DNA from: Chalara sp. BL73
Taxonomy: Eukaryota > Ascomycota > Leotiomycetes > Helotiales
Length of the DNA stretch: 64,000 nucleotides
NCBI GenBank assembly: GCA_918026815.1
Contig: CAKJVC010000058.1
Location: forward strand, 248,001 to 312,000
Direction: 5' to 3'
Shown: positions 58,489 through 64,000 of the stretch, one piece after another
Numbering within the stretch: the stretch's first letter is position 1
Layout of the letters: the number at the start of each line of letters is the position of its first letter
The notes under the pieces: model-generated
What the model was told of the DNA's origin: nothing
What the model saw: only the letters and a program-made list of their open reading frames with translations
Databases searched by the model: none
Made by a program: the position numbers and the translations under genes

Positions 58489-59004
58489 AAGCCTGTTTCT
58501 TTTTCTGTGTCCGGGCGGCGGCGGGAGAAGCGAGGGGTGTGGTTGTGGTGGGTTGCTTGTTTTCTGTGTTTGCGGTGAGTGAGGGTTTGCGTTTGAGGGA
58601 TTGTATCTTGTGTTGATAGATGGGATTGGTTGTATGGAGAGAACTCTTGGATGCGATTTTGGAGGCATGTTGATGTGCATGGGGGATACTTATGCTTGGT
58701 GTAGGCTATGGGTGCGAGACTTATGAATATGGGATGGTCAGGTGCTCCCAAAGTATACTCACGGTGTAGAGAAGCAACGCCTCTATACAAATAACAAATG
58801 AAAATGTGCAAGCTGATCGACCAAATATCGATTTCTTTCTGCATGACTATATTCACCAAACGGCGACTAAGATGCATATTGCAGAAATGAACGTGCAAAC
58901 GCCTCGCTATGTAAGGGCTGGCATTTAGCCATGCTTTTTGTAATCCCGTATTCCCAATCTGTACAATATTAAAGAAGCTTTTCAAATAGAAGAATCAAAA
59001 CCAA
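58489..59004. other. Intergenic between convergent genes
   Basis: 3' flanks of the Cys/His-motif gene (plus) and the bestrophin-like gene (minus). No gene seen. Confidence 0.5.
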
Positions 59005-60631
59005 TCACCCCTCTTTCTTGCTCCCCAACGTTGTCCCATCTGCATCCGCTGACTCAGCCCGATCAGGTGTAATGACAACTTTGACCTTCAACGCGTTCCG
59101 GATATCATGAATATTCCTCTTCTTCCAGTCTCCGCTCCCACTGATACTCAGGGGCCAAAGAACCTTGTTCTCATGTCCCTTACTTCCCATTATATCTGAG
59201 AAGCTGGCCGGTGCTTGGCTTGTTAGGATGTCCAATTCACGACGGAGTTCTTCGCAGTAGTAATCAAGAGGCAAATCGTTCACGTCATTACCGAAAGGAT
59301 TCTCAAGTTCGTTTCCGATGGCATGCAGACCGAGTATGATGTAGGCTGCGGCGATGGTGCCGGGGATGGTGATCCAACCCAGCGCGCCATAGAGCTGGAA
59401 GGGGAGCAAGTAGACGTAAAGGAGCACGATTTGGGCAATCAAGATGTTATATCCAACTGGGAGAGGCGTAGTGAGAACACGCTCGGCAGCGGACATGGTG
59501 TCTGTCAAAGCAGCCAGGGATGTAACTATAGTCGATCATCAGTACTTTTATGTCATTAGAGGAACGAAGAACTAACGCATTTGACCCAGAACAACAGGTT
59601 TAGGCAAGGTGCCATTGGCAGTTACTTCCTCAATGTAGCAGGAAAGATAAGTTAAGATCTCCAAAGGCAAGTTTCCAAGGGGACGAGTCGCGCGCTTGAT
59701 CTCTTTCCGTGGATTACTGGCCGCGAAGCTCAGTCCAAGATAATTCCCGAGCTTCTTGAAAAAGCCGGTCCTCTTCTTCTCCTCAATCTCAGGTGTATAT
59801 GCGTCTTTAGCAAAGGTATCCAAATGTCCAACCAAGCTAGCAATGTCAGGATAATGTGCGTATGGTTCGAATCTGAGTTTATGCTTCAAGGAGACGGCGA
59901 ATGCGAGGATGAGGTTGATTGCGGTGAGCTTGCCGAGTAGATCGTCTTTTCCAAGCTCCTCATCTTCTCGCTCGTCAACGTGTACCCAGAAATAGCGGGC
60001 CAGGTTGCGGGACTGGACGGAGAGAGTTGCCCACGCTTTGCGGCCATCTGAATAACGCTCATAGGCGGTTGTGCTGCGGAAGGAGAGTGCTAAACCAACG
60101 ACGAAACCGAGGACTGTGAGGAGGAGAGTGTTTACAGCCACTATCTAGCATAAGCTTGGCTCGAGCGAGATGGGTATAAGGAGACATACAATTGTGCACA
60201 AATTTGGAAATGCAGGTTATGAGTGTAGCCCAACAGCTAACCCAGAGTAGGGGAAGAATCATACGAGGTAGCACACTGCCGTGCATTCGCATAAAGTATG
60301 GGAGCTTGCTATGCCTGTCCATATCTCGAGGGCCGGCCTACATATTCACCGTTAGCTTCCAGCTTTTAACCTTCATCACTTTTTTGAGGGGCAGACTTAC
60401 AAAGTAATCCTCCAAGTCTATGCTTTCCCGCTTGACTCCTGGCATAGGTGTTACCATGCCGCTTTCGAGAACGTCGAAGGTGGACTTCCGTGAAGCCCCC
60501 CCATTCGGAGGCACCATGAATTGTGACTTGTTTCGGTTCGCATCTTGATGATCAGCTCCTCCTAGCACTGCATGGTGTCCTCCACCTCCTCCAGATGCAG
60601 CTCCAGCTCCGCCTCCAGCTTCCTCTGCCAT
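59005..60631 (-). CDS. Bestrophin-like (UPF0187/RFP-TM) anion channel
   Basis: Four exons (60631-60401, 60337-60190, 60140-59577, 59525-59005) give 487 residues; all phases match. The RFP-TM family includes animal bestrophins and fungal and bacterial relatives that form chloride or other anion channels in membranes. After a Gly-rich, disordered N-terminus (about 1-75) come the SVLPRMILPLLWVSCWATLI helix, then the conserved LTVLGFVVGLALSFRSTTAY and ERYSDGRKAW segments. The cytosolic helices follow, then LVLLYV-like and FQLYGALGWITIPG helices and NPFGNDVNDLPLD near residue 410, a family hallmark. The ATG at 60631 is the first that gives the Gly-rich start. A G-tract lies just upstream. The physiological ion and membrane are unknown. 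Confidence 0.88.
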
Positions 60632-62232
60632 GATTCCTGTGTGTGGGGGGGGGGTGGTGCGGTGTATGTGTTCGTGATTCTGTACCTGTGGATTATGTGC
60701 AATGAACAAAGAAGGAAGAAAACGACTGTATATTGGGTGTTGTATTGTGAAAGAGATCAACACAGAAGATCTCTTCAAACAAGGAAAGATGAGAAACTTT
60801 GAAAAACGAAAGTGGAATGAAGTTATAGGAGAAGGATGACAAGAGAAGGAAAAGGAGATTCAAGAATGGAGTGCAAGCAAGCTCGCTGGCACTTGGCAAT
60901 GCATCGATCGAGCTCGGGGGGGAAAAGTTTCCTGGCTTGTGGTTGGCAAGCGAGAAGGAGAAAGCGAGGGGACCTTGCACGCTGGCGAAAGTTCAGAGTA
61001 AGCGGCAGTGGAGATGGGCTGAGCCAGGGGTTTCAAAAAGGTCTGATTTGCAAAGGTTTATCGACACGCACATCTTTGCTACAAGTGGAAAGGCAGCTGA
61101 GTAAAAAATAGAAAATAAGGAACATGGAAGCTGGCGCAATTGGACGCGTTGGAGGCGTTTACCGGTGTTCCGGGGCAAGACACAAGCGAAGCCGGGACAG
61201 ACCGAGGCGTCCACACATGTTGCACCCGATGTTGAAGAGTTGAAACAATCTCTTATTCTGCCTTTTTTCAAATTGTGCAGGTGAAACATTTCATCTATGC
61301 TACGGGTACCACTCACTGTACCATCCCAGGCCACACCAGAGGTCAATTCTCTGAAAGAAAAAAAACAGGACGAGGCCATTTATTGACGTACAAATATCCT
61401 GCCCCATCTGAGGTAAGAAGAGTGAGCCCAGACCTAGACCCAGACCCCAGAACAAATCCTGTACTGAAGTAAAAAAAAGTGAGACCTAAAATATTAAAAG
61501 TGGTTCGTTCTTCAGGTCCAGAGCAGAGTGGAGGAGGAACACGACTGATAGACTTCGTATAGCTGGGGGAGAGGAGAGACGCTCCATCCCCATACCACCC
61601 CCCCTGCAGGGGGCGATGAAAGGGGAAAAGCCTTTGTGTAAAGGAGGCGGGTTTCACATTTTCCACGGTCGCACAGTGAAACATGCAATAGGGAAAAAAA
61701 AAAAAGGAAGGAGATCCAATCCCATCTTCAATCTCAAAAGACCGACTGACCTAGATATACTGGCATCAAGGTTGTAAAATAGCCAGGTAATCTCCAAAAG
61801 CAAACAAACAACAGCCATAGAATCAAGCGCATCCAAAAGCCTGACCAAGACCCAAAAAAACAGACAGGGTAGGGTTCGTTAAATGCCAGTGGCAAAAGTC
61901 TTGGCAGGGGAAACTGCCAAGACGCAACTTAGACTCGGAAACTGCTTCTGCTGCTGTTCCATCTTCTGCGAGCTTGGACGTCCTCCGTCAATCGACTCCC
62001 GCTATGATGCAGTAGGTCTGACCTCAATCGAGTCGGAACACTGGATGAACATATCACCCAAGCCAGATCTTTGCCATCGGCTAATTATCTATGGGGATGG
62101 ATATTCTATACAATCAACGCGGGGTGAAGATCTGCCGGAGTGGGTGGTAAGTATTTAGTGTCTACGATATCGATACTTTATATACCAGGCCGTTTGCAAG
62201 GGCATGATCACTATTGCCATGGACGTGCTCAT
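60632..62232. other. Intergenic between tandem minus-strand genes
   Basis: 1.6 kb: bestrophin promoter (left) and 3' flank of the hydrolase gene (right). GT- and A-rich runs are present, but no gene is supported. Confidence 0.45.
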
Positions 62233-64000
62233 TCATGTATCCAAATCTCCGCTATCACCTAAGCCCGTCAAAGGGCCCGCTAATCCCATCATCCGCCGGC
62301 TGACAAGATCCTCACTGCTGGCCAGGCTGACCATGCTCTTCTTCCGCGAGAGTTTGTCCTTCTCCCCGTCCGCTTTCCGCTTGTCCATCTCCTCCCTCAG
62401 GAGCTTCTCCTTCTGTTTCCGTTCCCCTCTCTTTCTCTCCTCCCGCGCCTCCGCCGCCTTGGCTTTCTCTTTCCTGGAACTGCTCATGCTCATCTCAAGC
62501 CCGAAATCTTCATCCCCACTACTCTCTGTCGGTAGTCTGCGGTGGTGTAGTCCACCCCTCGAACTACGATATTCAACAGGCGTCTGAAGGCCAGATATTA
62601 GTTCCTTCTGCTCAGCCTCAGCAAAGATGTTATCAATCCAACGGCTGCATCGCAAAATGTATTTCCATCCTTCAGGATACACGCTCACGAATTGCAGAAA
62701 CCCATGACTAATGCCCGGGATTAACGCTACCTCGACAACATCCCGATCATCAAACTCCTTGCGGAGATGCACATTGTGTGCCTGCTCGGCCCGGTGCTTG
62801 GCTTCTTTGGCGCGACGCAGACGTCCAGCAAAAATGACCGTATCATCCACCAATGGATCTCGCTCTCCTGTGAGAAAGTATGTCTTGGGAAAGAGAGCCA
62901 GTAATGAGTCTGGTGCTAGGATAGGCGAGAGGAGATAATCTTGACTGAAATCTGGTCGATTATGGGGCCCGATGTAGAGAATAATCATTGCCCGCATCAT
63001 CTCTGGAGTCAGAATACGGTCGCTGAAGTATGAAAGCATAGACGACATTGCGAGACGAGTCTTCATGGGTTCCGGATGGTGTGAGCCAGAAGGACGACGG
63101 TTATGGTTTCTAGTGACCGGTGGCGAAAGCAAATTAGATGGTGCAGTAGAGAACTTGGGTTGAGGGGTCGTGAGTGCGTCAATGGTTGGGCTGTTGTCCT
63201 CATCGTTGGGTGGGGAGGATAGTTTTTGAGGAGAAAAGTAATCATCCACTTCGCCCTCAGACTGGTGAGGCGTACCTGCTGCCATGGTATACTGCATGCT
63301 TTTCCTTCGCATGATTCCAGCATTTGTTTTCCGCGTTCGCCGGTCTTTGATCAAGGACATCTGCTCATCTGTCATCCAGTTCCCAATGTTCATATCTAAA
63401 CCAGGATATATCAGGACTAATCCCGCTGGGATTGGAAGAGAGCTTTCGCCCAAAAATTGTCGCGTATCAGTTGATCCAGATTCTAGAATCATCAGGGTAG
63501 TGCCTGTAGCTAAATTACCACCTGCGCTATCTCCAGTGATGACTACTTTGGGAATAACGTCCCCGGAAAGACCAACACAACGTCCTCTGCTCGCAATGAT
63601 CATACTGTAGACATCGTAACATTCATTTAAGGCATATGGGTACGGAAACTCTGGCGACTTTTTGTAGTCCAAACTCAAGACAGGGAGGCCTGTTTTCCCA
63701 GCCCATGCAAATAGTTTGTCATCGTTTGTTCTCGGATCCATCGCTACGAATCCTCCACCAGGTATGTCTAGCACAATCTTTGTATGTGTTTTCAGCGCCG
63801 AAAGTGGTCCATCAAAATACAGCCATCCGTTCACAGGCTCCTTATAGTCACTCTTTTGAGGTCGCTGAATCCGAATCTGACGTGGGGGGTATCGCATCAA
63901 CCTGGGTCGTAGTAGATTCTGCAAGAATTTCAAATACGGCGTTGTCCCCTTGTTCCAGCTCACCCGCATATGATCAACAGTCAGCATTGCCCTAACCTTG
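62233..64000 (-). CDS. Alpha/beta hydrolase, hormone-sensitive lipase-like, 5' end outside window
   Basis: The frame is open to the right edge. An ATG at 63987 gives 584 residues, but codons before it continue in frame (KVRAML), so the true start probably lies beyond 64000. The fold is that of the hormone-sensitive lipase branch of esterases/lipases. The oxyanion motif is PGGGF (LDIPGGGFVAMDP) instead of HGGGF. The nucleophile serine is in GDSAGGNLATG. The catalytic Asp is in GERDPLVDD and the His in GISHGFLQF. An insert of about 120 disordered residues splits the cap region. The last 110 residues are highly charged, a Lys/Glu/Arg helix unusual for simple esterases, suggesting a protein-binding tail. 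Lipid or ester substrate unknown; no signal peptide is visible in this part. Confidence 0.83.
   Translation of the reverse strand, partial: KVRAMLTVDHMRVSWNKGTTPYLKFLQNLLRPRLMRYPPRQIRIQRPQKSDYKEPVNGWLYFDGPLSALKTHTKIVLDIPGGGFVAMDPRTNDDKLFAWAGKTGLPVLSLDYKKSPEFPYPYALNECYDVYSMIIASRGRCVGLSGDVIPKVVITGDSAGGNLATGTTLMILESGSTDTRQFLGESSLPIPAGLVLIYPGLDMNIGNWMTDEQMSLIKDRRTRKTNAGIMRRKSMQYTMAAGTPHQSEGEVDDYFSPQKLSSPPNDEDNSPTIDALTTPQPKFSTAPSNLLSPPVTRNHNRRPSGSHHPEPMKTRLAMSSMLSYFSDRILTPEMMRAMIILYIGPHNRPDFSQDYLLSPILAPDSLLALFPKTYFLTGERDPLVDDTVIFAGRLRRAKEAKHRAEQAHNVHLRKEFDDRDVVEVALIPGISHGFLQFVSVYPEGWKYILRCSRWIDNIFAEAEQKELISGLQTPVEYRSSRGGLHHRRLPTESSGDEDFGLEMSMSSSRKEKAKAAEAREERKRGERKQKEKLLREEMDKRKADGEKDKLSRKKSMVSLASSEDLVSRRMMGLAGPLTGLGDSGDLDT

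Noticed and set aside
1..64000. CRISPR arrays, tRNA genes, rRNA genes, antiviral or antitoxin systems
   Set aside because: No repeat-spacer pattern. The GGTTCAA/GGTTCGA-like matches seen fall inside coding exons without a tRNA fold, and there are no rRNA-like stretches. The organism is a fungus, and gene functions are housekeeping or accessory.

Overview
The window is nuclear DNA of a filamentous ascomycete (Pezizomycotina). The genes are split by short introns of about 45-80 bases with GTRAGT-type donors and CTRAC-type branch points. Both strands carry unrelated single-transcript genes rather than operons. The content is typically fungal: a fused tryptophan synthase, 2EXR-domain proteins, an Ama1-like APC/C activator and an Rxt3-type histone deacetylase subunit. 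Decayed repeats carry mutations resembling repeat-induced point mutation (RIP). A leotiomycete is possible but cannot be fixed from the sequence alone. Exon joins below were deduced by hand from splice signals and reading phase.

Left part (1-16.6 kb): a coiled-coil protein with a 37-residue periodicity (110-862); a large low-complexity protein whose frame has no upstream ATG (3183-5468); the mitochondrial copper chaperone SCO1 (6039-7024); a secreted or membrane-anchored histidine acid phosphatase-like protein (7830-9747, minus); a broken NAD(P)-binding SDR/NmrA-like pseudogene (10559-11314, minus); an F-box protein (12727-14014); and an unrecognised multi-exon gene (14695-16572, minus).

Middle part (17.9-42.5 kb): the Rab geranylgeranyltransferase alpha subunit (minus) is divergent from an Ama1/Cdc20-type APC/C activator, which converges on an HD-domain phosphohydrolase. 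A gene-poor stretch follows with a secreted cysteine-rich protein, a possible small cysteine-rich ORF, a 2EXR protein and a remnant of an alternative NADH dehydrogenase. Then come Rxt3 (minus), CLN3/Btn1 (plus), tryptophan synthase (minus) with a perfect CPC1/GCN4 site in its promoter, and the divergent SDH assembly factor SDHAF4.

Right part (42.8-64 kb): two further 2EXR-type loci, one apparently broken, border an AT-rich island of about 47-52.5 kb. The island holds a degenerate DD35D (Fot1/pogo-like) transposase and a degenerate aminoglycoside-phosphotransferase-like kinase. Both carry stops and substitutions of the kind C-to-T and G-to-A mutation produces, as after RIP. Beyond it lie an MDR oxidoreductase, a short tandem repeat, a large protein with a C-terminal Cys/His motif, a bestrophin-like channel, and an alpha/beta hydrolase running off the right edge.

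The genes do not form a biosynthetic cluster or a defence system. Most are single-copy housekeeping genes separated by accessory, fast-decaying patches. I found no clear new system. The most unusual signals are the 37-residue repeat protein, the changed C-terminal dipeptide of the APC/C activator, the twice-interrupted frame of the secreted protein, and the small intact ORF beside the mutated island.
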